The notes: generated by a model not told the origin, from the sequence alone. DNA of 64,000 bases from Bacillus niameyensis (GCF_001375535.1 NZ_LN831197.1:325150-389149); one strand, 5' to 3'. Counted from the stretch's first letter, positions 19,682-29,336 are shown. Program-made: numbers and translations.

Positions 19682-20425
19682 ATGAAAATTATTATTTTCC
19701 TTTATGCGCTTTTATTCGGTTCATTCTATAATGTAGTTGGTCTTAGGGTACCAGAAAAAAAATCAATCGTAAAACCACGTTCATCCTGTCCAAGTTGCGG
19801 TCGCACTCTTACCATAATTGAATTAATTCCCGTTTTTTCTTATTTATTCCAGTTAGGTAAATGTAAAAACTGCAAAAAAAGCATAGCGCCGTTATATCCG
19901 ATTATGGAGCTTTTGACAGCTTGTTTATTTGTTTTTGCCTATGCTTATTCAGGGTGGAGTTTTGAAACAGTTATTGCTTGGACACTGATTTCTCTTCTTG
20001 TCATCATTTCAATATCTGATATCGTCTATATGTTAATACCAAACAAAATTCTGCTTTTTTTTACTGCATTTTTTTTAATTGAACGTATCATCCAACCACT
20101 TAATCCTTGGTGGGATTCGCTAGTCGGTTCTTTAGTGGCGTTTATCTTACTGATGGCCATTGCTGTTATTTCGAAAGGTGGAATGGGAGGAGGAGATGTT
20201 AAATTATACGCAGTTCTTGGATTTGTCCTTGGTACGAAATTGGTCCTGCTCTCTTTCTTTATAGCCAATTTGATTGGAGCAATCATCGGTTTGCTTGGGA
20301 TAGCTGTAGGAATCTTTACTAGAAAAAAACCGATTCCTTTTGGACCTTTTATTGCAATTGGAGCTCTTATAGCCTATTTCTTTCATGAATCTATTTTCTC
20401 TTGGTACCTCTCTTTCTTGAGATAA
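19682..20425 (+). CDS. comC: Type 4 prepilin peptidase ComC
   Basis: A 247-residue polytopic membrane aspartyl protease of the A24 family, needed to process ComG pseudopilins for DNA uptake. The N-terminal zinc-type tetracysteine motif is visible (CPSC and CKNC). Catalytic aspartates lie in ISISDIVYMLIPN and GMGGGDVKL. About eight transmembrane helices follow. The ribosome site is weak. In B. subtilis comC is ComK-controlled; I found no convincing pair of ComK boxes here. Confidence 0.95.
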   Translation: MKIIIFLYALLFGSFYNVVGLRVPEKKSIVKPRSSCPSCGRTLTIIELIPVFSYLFQLGKCKNCKKSIAPLYPIMELLTACLFVFAYAYSGWSFETVIAWTLISLLVIISISDIVYMLIPNKILLFFTAFFLIERIIQPLNPWWDSLVGSLVAFILLMAIAVISKGGMGGGDVKLYAVLGFVLGTKLVLLSFFIANLIGAIIGLLGIAVGIFTRKKPIPFGPFIAIGALIAYFFHESIFSWYLSFLR

Positions 20426-20441
20426 TTTATATAAAAAATTT

Positions 20442-20490
20442 GACGAAAACCTTTTTGCGCTAGACGACAAAAGTTTCGTCTTTTTTTTTT
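20442..20490 (+). terminator. Intrinsic terminator after comC
   Basis: GACGAAAAC (20442-20450) pairs with GTTTCGTC (20473-20480), followed by ten or more T residues. A shorter inner pairing of GACGA/TCGTC is also possible. Confidence 0.75.
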
Positions 20491-20541
20491 TCTCGTATGG
20501 TAGCATAGAACAAACTCAAGTGGGCGGGAGGTATTTTTAGA

Positions 20542-21573
20542 TTGGAAGAACAAAAAAGTAGCCAAAATCCAGCAATCAAAATCACATTAAATGGAAAAGA
20601 ACGCCCTTTTACGGAAGAAACCGTCATTCGAGATTGGAAAGCAGCATCTGAGCAAGCCTCTGCAACAGCGTCTGAGGATCAAACAGAGGATGATGATTTT
20701 GATTGGATCTTACCAAAAGAAGAACATAGAGAAGTTCCGGAGTTTAAGCTAATTCACACTGAAGCTCCAAAGAAAAAACGACCAAATCGAAATTGGAAGT
20801 TCAAATCTAGTATGTTACACCCAAACATGAAAGGGTTTATTATCTCCTTTTGTTTGGCTGTCGTAATCGGTGTCGGAATGGGAATTTTCATATTAAAAAT
20901 TTCTAAGACAGAAAATACAGCACCTGTAGTAGGTACGGAAACTACACCTCCAAGCGGACAAACTGAGGAAGAGGGGAATCAGATAGTAGAGCACCCTGTA
21001 AAATTTCCCGCTTGGAAGATAGCTGTTATTCAAGGCGGAGTTTTCTCTGCACAAGAAAAAGCAGATGCAACAGCAAAAGAACTCAAAAACGAAGGATATG
21101 CGAGTATCGTTATACCAATCGATAATATGTATTATCTATTTTTTGGTGTAGCAGGACAATTGCAAACAGCTAAAACATGGGAAGTAAGTTTGAAAGAACA
21201 AGGTGTAAATAACGGTGAAGTTTACGCAAAGGAACTGGATATAGGACAAAAAGAAATAATATTTTCTTCAGAAGAAGAAGGTAACCAGTTTTCAAAAGTG
21301 ATAAACAATTTTTCATTAATCGCGGACGAAGCTGTTAATATACAAACGAGCGGAAAGACAAATGAAAGTGTAATTAAGGATGCACTGGCATTACTAGAAA
21401 AAGAAGCTGATAAAACTTATGCAAGTTCAGAAGCAAATGAACTAAGTAGTAAGTTAACAATTGCCACTAATAGTTTAATGCAATATACTAGTTCTGCAAA
21501 TAAAGAGGAACTATTTAAAGCGCAACAAGCACTACTTGATTATATTAAAATATACTTTGGGATAAGCGCATGA
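20542..21573 (+). CDS. spoIIB: Stage II sporulation protein SpoIIB-like
   Basis: A 343-residue protein. It has a charged cytoplasmic N-terminus of about 97 residues, one membrane helix (about 98-119), then an extracytoplasmic SPOR-type domain beginning near AWKIAVIQGGVFS and a C-terminal helical part. SpoIIB helps engulfment by localizing peptidoglycan hydrolases to the septum. Identification rests on architecture plus the position between comC and maf. The start is TTG at 20542 after GGGAGG. Sequence conservation in this family is low. Confidence 0.88.
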   Translation: MEEQKSSQNPAIKITLNGKERPFTEETVIRDWKAASEQASATASEDQTEDDDFDWILPKEEHREVPEFKLIHTEAPKKKRPNRNWKFKSSMLHPNMKGFIISFCLAVVIGVGMGIFILKISKTENTAPVVGTETTPPSGQTEEEGNQIVEHPVKFPAWKIAVIQGGVFSAQEKADATAKELKNEGYASIVIPIDNMYYLFFGVAGQLQTAKTWEVSLKEQGVNNGEVYAKELDIGQKEIIFSSEEEGNQFSKVINNFSLIADEAVNIQTSGKTNESVIKDALALLEKEADKTYASSEANELSSKLTIATNSLMQYTSSANKEELFKAQQALLDYIKIYFGISA

Positions 21574-21624
21574 ATGAAGCTTGTCCCTTTTTCTATTGTT
21601 TCTTTACCCTTCCTTTGGTACGAT

Positions 21625-21638
21625 AGATACATGTATCT
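21625..21638. promoter_or_regulatory. Perfect 14-base palindrome upstream of maf
   Basis: AGATACATGTATCT is a perfect palindrome 30 bases before the maf start. It could be an operator for a dimeric regulator. No regulator is identified and it could be chance. Confidence 0.35.
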
Positions 21639-21667
21639 CCCAATCTTAATAAAGGCAGGGCATCCAC

Positions 21668-22246
21668 ATGCAGGATCTCGTACTAGCTTCAACTTCACCC
21701 CGTAGAAAAGAATTACTCCAGAAATTAAACATTCCATTTATCACCTTTGCGCCTAATGTAAATGAATCCATAAGCTTAGATCGTTCTCCCCAAGATATTG
21801 TTATGACTCTATCTTTGCGAAAAGCGAATGCAGCGCTAAATACCTATCCGGATTCTATCATCATCGGTTCAGATACGATCGTTGTATCTGGAGGTAAAGT
21901 TCTTGGAAAACCCGATAATGAAGAGGATGCAAAACAGATGCTTAAACAGCTTTCTGGCCAAGTTCATTCAGTCTATACAGGTGTAACAATTATCGACAGT
22001 ACTGAGTGCATCAGCTTTTTTGAAAAGACAGATGTAGAGTTTTGGACTCTTGAGGATGTAGAAATTGAACAATATGTTGAAAGCGGGGAACCGCTCGATA
22101 AAGCTGGAGCTTATGGAATCCAAGGTTTGGGTGCACTTCTTGTAAAGTCAATTCAGGGGGATTATTACTCAGTCGTTGGTTTGCCAATTTCTCGTTTGGC
22201 CCGTTCTTTGAGAAGAAAGGGATTCTTTTTTCAAAGTAAACGATGA
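21668..22246 (+). CDS. maf: Maf-family nucleotide pyrophosphatase
   Basis: A 192-residue protein with the Maf/Ham1-like fold. The N-terminal motif ASTSPRRKELL, the catalytic SDTIV region and KAGAYGIQG are present. Family members hydrolyse non-canonical or modified NTPs (dTTP/UTP class), and Maf affects septum formation in B. subtilis. It precedes radC, mreB and the division genes, as in other bacilli. The ribosome site is weak (AAAGGCAGGG, 12 bases away). Confidence 0.94.
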   Translation: MQDLVLASTSPRRKELLQKLNIPFITFAPNVNESISLDRSPQDIVMTLSLRKANAALNTYPDSIIIGSDTIVVSGGKVLGKPDNEEDAKQMLKQLSGQVHSVYTGVTIIDSTECISFFEKTDVEFWTLEDVEIEQYVESGEPLDKAGAYGIQGLGALLVKSIQGDYYSVVGLPISRLARSLRRKGFFFQSKR

Positions 22247-22262
22247 TCAAAGGAGGAATATC

Positions 22263-22955
22263 TTGAAAAATAATGAAACGTTAATGATTCGCGATTTTCC
22301 TGTCGATGAACGACCACGAGAGCGACTTATAAAAAATGGCCCGGAAAGTTTATCTAATCATGAACTTCTTGCCATATTACTAAGAACAGGTTCCAAATCT
22401 GAATCAGTTATACAATTAGCCAATCGGTTACTAACTCATTTCGATGGTTTGACGGGTTTGAAAGATGCTGTAGTGGAGGAACTAACGAGTATTAAAGGAA
22501 TTGGGCAAGCAAAGGCGGTACAAATTGTTGCTTCCGTGGAATTGGGAAGGCGGATTAGCAACCTTACTTTTAATAACCGCTTCATTATTAGAAGTCCCGA
22601 AGATGGTGCCAATTATGTCATGAATGATATGCGTTTCCTCAGCCAAGAGCATTTTGTATGTCTTTATCTGAACACCAAAAATCAAGTTATTCATCGGCAA
22701 ACTGTCTTCATCGGTAGCCTCAATGCCAGTATTGTCCATCCAAGAGAGGTTTTTAAGGAAGCTTTTCGCCGTTCAGCCGCCTCAATTATTTGTTTTCATA
22801 ATCATCCCTCCGGAAATCCGACTCCATCCAGAGAAGATATTGAAGTAACACAACGACTCGTAGAATGTGGAAAAATGTTGGGAATTGAAGTATTAGACCA
22901 TTTGATAATTGGTGACAAAAAATACGTCAGTATGAAAGAAAAAGGGTACATGTAA
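22263..22955 (+). CDS. radC: RadC / MPN-JAB family protein
   Basis: A 230-residue protein. An N-terminal helix-hairpin-helix region (ELTSIKGIGQAKAVQI) is followed by a JAMM metalloprotease-like domain with HNHPSGNPTPSREDIE, the zinc ligands of the family. The true activity is unresolved and a DNA repair role is disputed. The start is TTG at 22263 after AAAGGAGG. Formerly ysxA in B. subtilis. Confidence 0.95.
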   Translation: MKNNETLMIRDFPVDERPRERLIKNGPESLSNHELLAILLRTGSKSESVIQLANRLLTHFDGLTGLKDAVVEELTSIKGIGQAKAVQIVASVELGRRISNLTFNNRFIIRSPEDGANYVMNDMRFLSQEHFVCLYLNTKNQVIHRQTVFIGSLNASIVHPREVFKEAFRRSAASIICFHNHPSGNPTPSREDIEVTQRLVECGKMLGIEVLDHLIIGDKKYVSMKEKGYM

Positions 22956-23128
22956 CACTATTATTTTGAATGTGGTTAAGATATAATAATACTTGCGTTT
23001 TGTATTAGTGAGTGAGATTATTCATTAAAATTCCGGTGAAAATTCAGGGAAATTGGCAAAAAACGTAAAAATTTACTGTTATACGTACTATAATAATAAC
23101 ATTCGCCATAAGAAAGGGAGATACATAC

Positions 23129-24148
23129 ATGTTCGGATTCGGTACTAAAGATTTGGGTATCGATTTAGGTACTGCAAATACTCTAGTCTTTGTGAAAGGT
23201 AAAGGAATTGTACTTAGAGAACCATCTGTTGTGGCTCTACAAACCGATACCAAAAAAATAGTAGCTGTTGGAAATGATGCGAAAAACATGATCGGACGCA
23301 CACCGGGTAATATTGTTGCACTTAGACCGATGAAAGATGGAGTCATCGCTGATTATGAGACAACTGCTTCTATGATGAAATATTACATAAAACAAGCTAT
23401 TAAAGGAAAAGGAATAGGAGGCAAGCCTTACGTAATGGTTTGCGTTCCATCGGGAATTACTGCAGTAGAACAAAGAGCTGTTCTAGATGCAACTCGCGAG
23501 GCAGGTGCACGTGAAGCTTATCCGATAGAGGAACCATTTGCAGCGGCAATTGGCGCAAATTTACCTGTTTGGGAACCAACTGGAAGTATGGTCGTTGATA
23601 TCGGTGGGGGTACTACAGAAGTGGCTGTTATTTCTCTTGGAGGAATAGTGACAAGTATGTCCATTCGTACGGCAGGAGACAATTTTGATGAATCGATCAT
23701 CGCTTATATTAGAAAAAAATATAATTTGTTAATTGGTGATCGTACTGCAGAAGCTATTAAGGTCGAAATCGGTTCTGCTGGAGAAACAGAAGGCTTTGCT
23801 CCTATGGAAATTCGCGGACGAGATTTACTTACTGGCTTACCAAAAACAATAGAAATTACAGCTGAAGAAATTTCAGGTGCCTTAAGTGATACAGTAAATG
23901 CTATTATTGATGCTGTGAAAAACACGCTTGAAAAAACTCCACCAGAATTAGCAGCCGATATTATGGATCGAGGTATTGTGCTTACAGGTGGGGGAGCCTT
24001 ATTACACAATATGGATAAAGTAATGAGTAAAGAGACGGAAATGCCTGTTTTAATTGCTGATGAGCCACTAGATTGTGTAGCCATTGGTACAGGGATGGCT
24101 CTTGATCATATCGATATCTTTAAGAATAAAGCGAAGGATTCTCGCTAA
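23129..24148 (+). CDS. mreB: Rod shape-determining protein MreB
   Basis: A 339-residue bacterial actin. The phosphate-1 motif DLGTANT, the phosphate-2 motif DIGGGTTE and the adenosine motif TGGGALL are all visible. It forms membrane-associated filaments guiding lateral wall synthesis. The start ATG follows GAAAGGGAG. A 226-base gap containing a short dispersed repeat separates it from mreC, which is unusual for this normally tight cluster. Confidence 0.98.
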   Translation: MFGFGTKDLGIDLGTANTLVFVKGKGIVLREPSVVALQTDTKKIVAVGNDAKNMIGRTPGNIVALRPMKDGVIADYETTASMMKYYIKQAIKGKGIGGKPYVMVCVPSGITAVEQRAVLDATREAGAREAYPIEEPFAAAIGANLPVWEPTGSMVVDIGGGTTEVAVISLGGIVTSMSIRTAGDNFDESIIAYIRKKYNLLIGDRTAEAIKVEIGSAGETEGFAPMEIRGRDLLTGLPKTIEITAEEISGALSDTVNAIIDAVKNTLEKTPPELAADIMDRGIVLTGGGALLHNMDKVMSKETEMPVLIADEPLDCVAIGTGMALDHIDIFKNKAKDSR

Positions 24149-24210
24149 AACATTTGAATTTGAAGAATTCCAGTTTGTTTTTAGTTAAGAAAGTAATAAA
24201 TTTTGCTAGT

Positions 24211-24342
24211 GCTGGATCAAGCTCCAGCGACTAGCAGACTTTCGAGTTTTTCGAAAGTAAAAACAGACACTTCCTACAGGATCCATTTTTACTTTATATC
24301 GTTATAGAACTAAAAAGTTTGTACGTCGCACTTGCACTTTTC
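24211..24342 (+). repeat. Dispersed intergenic repeat, short variant
   Basis: The left end AGCGACTAGCAGACTTTC (24226) and right end AAAAAGTTTGTACGTCGC flank a core unlike that of the full copies. In its place is a local hairpin ACTTTCGA/TTCGAAAGT. It sits inside the mreB-mreC interval. Confidence 0.75.
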
Positions 24343-24374
24343 TTAACGGTAATCAGAAAATAGAGGTGTAATGA

Positions 24375-25247
24375 ATGCCCCAATTTTTTCTAAATAAACG
24401 TCTGATTATCCTTCTTATCAGCATAATTATTCTTGTCTCACTAATCGGCTTTTCTTTGCAGGAAAAAGAAAATATCTCACGGCCGGAGCAGATTATAAAA
24501 GATGTAGTCGGGTTCGGTCATTCTTTAATTTCTAGACCTGCCCAAGGAATAGCAGGATTTTTTGAAAATATGCAAGATGTTAAAAATACTTATACTGAAA
24601 ATCAAAAGCTAAAGGCTCGTTTGGAAGGCCTGGCAAAGCTTGAAAAGGAAATATCAGATTTAAAAAAAGATAATGAAGAGTTGAGAGATGTATTAAAAAA
24701 AACCGACAACCTGCGTGATTATCGAGCCATCCAAGCTACGGTTCTTACAAGGGATCCCGAACGATGGGACGAAAAAATCATCGTAAACAAAGGGGAAATG
24801 AGCGGGGTAAAACCGGATATGGCTGTCATTACTGGTAAGGGCTTGATTGGAAAAGTGATCAGTACTTCCGAAATGACTGCAACCATTGAGTTATTAAGTT
24901 CAGAGAATACAAAAAACAGAGTATCTGCTGAAATTCAGGGTAAAGAAAAAGAAGGTATTTTTGGATTAATTAGTGGGTATGATCGTGAAAAAAAATTATT
25001 ATTGTTAAAAGACATTCCTGTTGATAAGAAAATCGAAGCGGGACAAAATGTTGTCACATCTGGTCTTGGTGGTGTATTCCCAAAATTACTAGATGTTGGT
25101 AAAGTGAAAGAAGTAGAAATGGACCGGTATGGTTTAACTCAAATTGCCTATATTGAACCTTCTGCCGATTTTTATGATTTTGAACATGTCATAATTATCG
25201 AACGTTTAACAGGGAAAAATCAAGGTGAAGGTAAGGTGGAAGAATGA
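24375..25247 (+). CDS. mreC: Rod shape-determining protein MreC
   Basis: A 290-residue membrane protein. It has a membrane anchor (about 8-27), a coiled coil (about 65-112, rich in Lys, Glu and Leu), then a double beta-barrel extracytoplasmic domain beginning near YRAIQATVLTRDP. It bridges MreB and the wall synthases. The stop overlaps mreD by four bases. Confidence 0.97.
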   Translation: MPQFFLNKRLIILLISIIILVSLIGFSLQEKENISRPEQIIKDVVGFGHSLISRPAQGIAGFFENMQDVKNTYTENQKLKARLEGLAKLEKEISDLKKDNEELRDVLKKTDNLRDYRAIQATVLTRDPERWDEKIIVNKGEMSGVKPDMAVITGKGLIGKVISTSEMTATIELLSSENTKNRVSAEIQGKEKEGIFGLISGYDREKKLLLLKDIPVDKKIEAGQNVVTSGLGGVFPKLLDVGKVKEVEMDRYGLTQIAYIEPSADFYDFEHVIIIERLTGKNQGEGKVEE

Positions 25248-25765
25248 TGAAAAGACTAATTCTTCCTCTTCTTTTATTAATTGGTTTTTATTTAGAAGGT
25301 ATATTCGTAGAACTTGTACGAAATGGTTCATTTGGTTTAAATGTAATTCTAGTCCCCCGCTTTTTAACTGTACTTTTTGCAGTTATGGGTATTTACTACG
25401 TACGTAACTATTCCTTAATTTATGCGGCTGTATTCGGTTTATTATTTGATGTGTACTATACGGAAATTATTGGCATTTATTTGTTTTTGTTTCCAATCAT
25501 CGTTTATATAGCTTCTAAAATTACGAAACTTCTGCAAGCGAACATTCTAACCACTTTTTTTGTAGTATTACTAAGTGTTGCATTAGTAGAGTTTGTTGTT
25601 TATGGGTTCAATGTATTTGTTTTACAAAAGGAAATGGAACTAGAAGAATTTGCTAAAAGCAGATTATGGTCAACATTAGGATTGAATCAACTCTTCTTGC
25701 TTCTTATTTATTATCCTTTTAAAAAATTACTGTTCTATCGAAAGAAAGATGAACTTCATGAATAA
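25244..25765 (+). CDS. mreD: Rod shape-determining protein MreD
   Basis: A 173-residue, almost entirely hydrophobic protein with about five transmembrane helices and the family-typical FGLLFDVYYTEIIGIY segment. It is translationally coupled to mreC by an ATGA overlap. It is a partner of MreC in the elongasome. Confidence 0.95.
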   Translation: MMKRLILPLLLLIGFYLEGIFVELVRNGSFGLNVILVPRFLTVLFAVMGIYYVRNYSLIYAAVFGLLFDVYYTEIIGIYLFLFPIIVYIASKITKLLQANILTTFFVVLLSVALVEFVVYGFNVFVLQKEMELEEFAKSRLWSTLGLNQLFLLLIYYPFKKLLFYRKKDELHE

Positions 25766-25904
25766 ATTTTTTCACTTTAATTTCGTTGTTTGTCAAATGA
25801 AGAAGATGACGATTGATGAAATATAAGCTAAAATGTAGATAATGGACTGCTGAAAGGAGATAAAGGGCACAGTTAGTTATTGGAGTCTCCTTTGCCCGTA
25901 CCAT

Positions 25905-26585
25905 ATGAAAAATAGACAGAATGTAATGATAAAAGGTACAAAAAACGGTCTTTCATTACAATTAAATGATCAATGCTCGTATGAAGCATTACTTTTAGAG
26001 TTAAAGGATAAACTTTCAGAATTGCAAGGGGTAGACGTTGACAGTCCTCTTATTTCGGTGCGAATCCTTACTGGGAATCGTTTTTTAACAAACGAGCAAC
26101 AAGAGCAACTTAAAGAAAGCATCCGAAATATGAAAAATCTAGTAGTTGATGAGATTGTGAGTAACGTAATTCCAAAAGAAGAAGCTCAGCGTTTAATTGA
26201 TGAGCAGGAAGTAACTTCGATTGCAACCATTGTTCGGTCTGGACAAATTTTGGAAGTACCAGGGGATCTATTGCTTGTCGGTGATGTTAATCCCGGCGGA
26301 ACAGTAAGAGCGGTTGGTAACATCTTTATTATGGGTGCACTTAAAGGAATTGCTCATGCTGGTTTTAGTGGGAGAAGTGATGCGGTAATTGTCGCATCTT
26401 TTATGACTCCATCACAACTTCGGATAGCCGATTCCATTAGCCGAGCTCCTGATCATTATGATCAGGAAGGACAGCACCAAATGGAATGTGCATACATAGA
26501 TGAAACACAACAAATCATAATTGACCGCTTACAGGTTTTGAAACAGATCAGACCAAATATTACGAGATTCAAAGGGGGACAATAG
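25905..26585 (+). CDS. minC: Septum site-determining protein MinC
   Basis: A 226-residue FtsZ-assembly inhibitor. The N-terminal domain (about 1-100) starts MKNRQNVMIKGTKNG, which aligns with B. subtilis MinC. The C-terminal beta-helix carries GGTVRAVGNIFIMGALKGIAHAG, the MinD-binding region. The start at 25905 lacks a well-spaced ribosome site (GGAG is about 20 bases away), so initiation may be inefficient. minD follows one base after the stop. Confidence 0.96.
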   Translation: MKNRQNVMIKGTKNGLSLQLNDQCSYEALLLELKDKLSELQGVDVDSPLISVRILTGNRFLTNEQQEQLKESIRNMKNLVVDEIVSNVIPKEEAQRLIDEQEVTSIATIVRSGQILEVPGDLLLVGDVNPGGTVRAVGNIFIMGALKGIAHAGFSGRSDAVIVASFMTPSQLRIADSISRAPDHYDQEGQHQMECAYIDETQQIIIDRLQVLKQIRPNITRFKGGQ

Positions 26586-26586
26586 T

Positions 26587-27390
26587 ATGGGTGAGGCGAT
26601 TGTAATTACATCGGGTAAAGGAGGAGTTGGTAAGACTACTACTTCCGCAAACCTGGGGACAGCTCTTGCCCTGCAAGGGAAAAAAGTTTGTCTTATTGAT
26701 ACGGATATTGGTCTAAGAAATCTTGATGTTGTATTAGGACTTGAAAATCGGATCATATATGACCTCGTGGACGTTGTGCAAGGAAAATGCAAGCCCCATC
26801 AGGCATTAGTTAAAGATAAGCGTTTTGAGGACAAGTTATTTTTACTGCCAGCTGCTCAGACAAGTGATAAAACGGCTGTTTCGCCTGAGCAAATGAAACA
26901 GCTAGTTAATGAGATTAAGCAAGACTATGATTATATTTTAATTGATTGTCCTGCTGGTATTGAGCAAGGTTATAAAAATGCAATTGCAGGTGCTGATCGC
27001 GCTATTGTCGTAACAACACCAGAAATTTCCGCAGTTCGTGATGCGGATCGGATTATTGGACTGCTTGAAAAAGAAGAAAAAATTGAGCCTCCCAAATTGA
27101 TTATTAATCGGATTCGTAGTCAAATGATGAAAGATGGAGACGTACTAGATGTAAATGAAATTGCTCAACATTTGTCGATTGATTTACTTGGGATTGTTCA
27201 AGATGATACTGATGTTATAAAAGCTTCTAATCAGGGAGAACCTATTGCATTAAATCCTAATAGCAAGGCTTCAATTGCTTATCGAAACATTGCAAGAAGA
27301 ATACTTGGTGAATCCGTACCGCTTCAATCTTTGGATGATGAAAAAACTGGCATTTTTGCAAAGCTGAAGAAGCTTTTTGTTCATTCTTAA
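26587..27390 (+). CDS. minD: Septum site-determining protein MinD
   Basis: A 267-residue ParA-family ATPase with the deviant Walker A motif GKGGVGKTT near the N-terminus. A C-terminal amphipathic membrane-targeting helix (FAKLKKLFVHS) is present. It recruits MinC to the membrane and poles. AAAGGGGG precedes the ATG. A strong terminator follows. Confidence 0.98.
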   Translation: MGEAIVITSGKGGVGKTTTSANLGTALALQGKKVCLIDTDIGLRNLDVVLGLENRIIYDLVDVVQGKCKPHQALVKDKRFEDKLFLLPAAQTSDKTAVSPEQMKQLVNEIKQDYDYILIDCPAGIEQGYKNAIAGADRAIVVTTPEISAVRDADRIIGLLEKEEKIEPPKLIINRIRSQMMKDGDVLDVNEIAQHLSIDLLGIVQDDTDVIKASNQGEPIALNPNSKASIAYRNIARRILGESVPLQSLDDEKTGIFAKLKKLFVHS

Positions 27391-27406
27391 ATCCTATCTT
27401 TCTTTT

Positions 27407-27452
27407 AAGGCTGCTTAAGAGTCAAGTTTACTGACTTTTAAGCAGCCTTTTA
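27407..27452 (+). terminator. Intrinsic terminator after minD
   Basis: AAGGCTGCTTAAGAGTC pairs with GACTTTTAAGCAGCCTT across a short loop and is followed by TTTTATT. It closes the mre-min cluster. Confidence 0.88.
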
Positions 27453-27499
27453 TTAATTAAGTCGCTACTATTATTTGACTTGTTACTCAGTAAATTTGG

Positions 27500-27528
27500 T
27501 CATAAATGAAGGGGACGAGTCATAGTGT
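27500..27528 (+). promoter_or_regulatory. Candidate sigma-E promoter of spoIVFAB
   Basis: TCATAAA (27500-27506), 14 bases, then CATAGTGT (27521-27528). Layout and sequence match the site found before spoVID. The start codon of spoIVFA is 29 bases further on. The spoIVF operon is sigma-E dependent in B. subtilis. Confidence 0.6.
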
Positions 27529-27556
27529 AGTAGAAAATGGCTAAGGGGATGGGGAT

Positions 27557-28318
27557 TTGAGCAGGAGGATTGATGAAGTAAGAAGGCAAATAAGCCGGAA
27601 AAGAAAACAATATGGAGTGATTCGAGATAAAAAAATAGAAGAGGACTTTTTTCAAGAGAGTGAGTTGCACCCTTCCGTTTATGAACCAGATCGAAGTAAT
27701 ACATTCCACCCTTTATGGAATAAAGAAGTCTTTTTAATGAAAATTCTTGCGGCAGCTATTCTTTTTTTCGCCATGGCTATTATTTTTCAATCACCATCTC
27801 CAAAATTGGAGAAGGCAAAGTTAGGGATAAAAGAGGCTATGGGAAAGGAATTTCAATTTGCAGTTGTAGCTGATTGGTACGAAGATACATTCGGGAAACC
27901 ACTTGCTCTCTTTCCTACATTGCCTGCTGGAAATGAAACTGATAATAATGAAGTACCTGACCACTATGCTTCACCGGTAACCGGAAAGGTATTGGAGCCT
28001 TTTTCAGATGAAAATCAAGGAATTCTGATTGAAACAGGGACGGGGGCAGAAGTAGAGGCAATGTCGGCAGGAACAGTTGTTTTCGCTGGTAAGCGAGAAG
28101 ATCTCGGTAATACAGTTATAATTCAACATGCTGATTATACTGAATCTTGGTATGGAAAGTTAGATCATATTTCTGTAAAACCTAGGGAAAAAGTTAATGT
28201 CGGAAAGGTCGTAGGCACTGTTTCGGCGGGAAAAGAAAATGAAACAGGTGAATTCTATTTCGCTATTAAGCAACAAGATACTTTCATAGATCCTATTCAG
28301 GTGATGAAAATTGAATAA
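27557..28318 (+). CDS. spoIVFA: Stage IV sporulation protein SpoIVFA
   Basis: A 253-residue regulator that holds SpoIVFB inactive in the outer forespore membrane until the SpoIVB signal arrives. An Arg/Lys-rich N-terminus of about 50 residues is followed by one membrane helix (about 58-76) and a degenerate LytM/M23-like domain (about 140-250: SPVTGKVLEPF, GTVVFAGK). The M23 catalytic residues are not all present. TTG 27557 is preceded by AAGGGGATGGGG. It overlaps spoIVFB by eight bases. Confidence 0.94.
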   Translation: MSRRIDEVRRQISRKRKQYGVIRDKKIEEDFFQESELHPSVYEPDRSNTFHPLWNKEVFLMKILAAAILFFAMAIIFQSPSPKLEKAKLGIKEAMGKEFQFAVVADWYEDTFGKPLALFPTLPAGNETDNNEVPDHYASPVTGKVLEPFSDENQGILIETGTGAEVEAMSAGTVVFAGKREDLGNTVIIQHADYTESWYGKLDHISVKPREKVNVGKVVGTVSAGKENETGEFYFAIKQQDTFIDPIQVMKIE

Positions 28319-29177
28319 ATTTTGGCGGTTGTTTAGCAAAATAAGAATTCATCCGCTCCTATGGGTTATTATCGGACTCGGAATTGCTACCGGGTTCTTT
28401 TGGGAGTTACTTATTTTATTTACAATCGTTTTTATTCATGAACTAGGTCATGCTGCAATGGCTCAACATTTTAACTGGAAAATAAAGCAAATCGTTATTT
28501 TGCCTTTCGGTGGATTTTGTGATGTTGATGAGCATGGTAATCGAAGTATGAAAGAAGATCTATTCGTTATTTTGGCTGGACCAGCTCAACATATAATAAT
28601 TGCCTGCCTCGTTCCTCTTTTTCAAATGACTGGAATCCTTTCAAATGAGTATGGTGAGATCATAACACGATATAACTTAATGATTTTATTTTTTAACCTT
28701 CTACCAATACGTCCACTTGATGGCGGGAAAATAATTCATCTCTTGCTCTCTGTCTATAAACCTTATTTACAATCATTTCAATTATCTCTAATTAGTTCTA
28801 GTCTTATCCTAGTGATATTCCATATTTTGATCCTTGTTCTGTCACCTTTAAATTTGAATATATGGCTTATATTATTATATCTAGATATTTGCTTATGGTC
28901 TGAATGGAAACAGCAAAGGTATATATTTATGAGGTTTCTTCTGGAACGTTACTACGGTCGAAATGAGGATTTTTCTCAGTTGAAAACACTTAATGCAAGC
29001 GGAGAAGATTATCTATATCAAGTATTGATAAGGTTCAACCGTGGGTGTAAACATCTAATTGATATTGGAGGAGAATTTGGGCAAGCGAAATTAGATGAGA
29101 ATGAAATTTTGCATGCTTATTTTACTGAAAAAAGGGTACGTGCTCAATTAAAAGACCTCGTATATGACCAAGAATAA
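28311..29177 (+). CDS. spoIVFB: Intramembrane metalloprotease SpoIVFB
   Basis: A 288-residue site-2 protease that cleaves pro-sigma-K. The zinc motif HELGH is at 43-47 and the second motif NLLPIRPLDGGK supplies the third ligand near residue 138. Six hydrophobic segments are followed by a C-terminal CBS-like domain (about 200-288). The start is TTG at 28311 inside the end of spoIVFA, giving translational coupling and a fixed ratio of enzyme to inhibitor. Confidence 0.96.
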   Translation: MNKFWRLFSKIRIHPLLWVIIGLGIATGFFWELLILFTIVFIHELGHAAMAQHFNWKIKQIVILPFGGFCDVDEHGNRSMKEDLFVILAGPAQHIIIACLVPLFQMTGILSNEYGEIITRYNLMILFFNLLPIRPLDGGKIIHLLLSVYKPYLQSFQLSLISSSLILVIFHILILVLSPLNLNIWLILLYLDICLWSEWKQQRYIFMRFLLERYYGRNEDFSQLKTLNASGEDYLYQVLIRFNRGCKHLIDIGGEFGQAKLDENEILHAYFTEKRVRAQLKDLVYDQE

Positions 29178-29198
29178 GTTCTTTCATATGGATTGTTA

Positions 29199-29227
29199 TT
29201 GACACAAAAGCTGCTATGTGTTAATAT
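29199..29227 (+). promoter_or_regulatory. Sigma-A promoter of rplU-prp-rpmA
   Basis: TTGACA (29199-29204), 17 bases, TAATAT (29222-29227). Near-consensus and located directly before the L21 leader. Confidence 0.8.
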
Positions 29228-29233
29228 TTTCAT

Positions 29234-29336
29234 GTTAGTTTGTAGCACCCGTGCTACAACCGCACATACCAGGTTGAAAAGCTCCAATAACTGGACACCT
29301 GTCTATGGCGAGTCTGAGTCTAATAAGGAGGTGCAA
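29234..29336 (+). promoter_or_regulatory. L21 ribosomal protein leader
   Basis: The 5' untranslated region of rplU is about 105 bases. It starts with the hairpin TGTAGCAC/GTGCTACA and has further pairable segments (CCAGGTTG, CCAATAACTGG, CACCTGTC). It matches in position and general form the L21 leader of Bacillota, thought to mediate autoregulation. I could not fold it computationally. Confidence 0.75.

Noticed and set aside
22982-23094. TATAAT-like sequences before mreB as promoter
   Set aside because: Two TATAAT strings are present but neither has an acceptable -35 at 16-18 bases, so I do not call a promoter.
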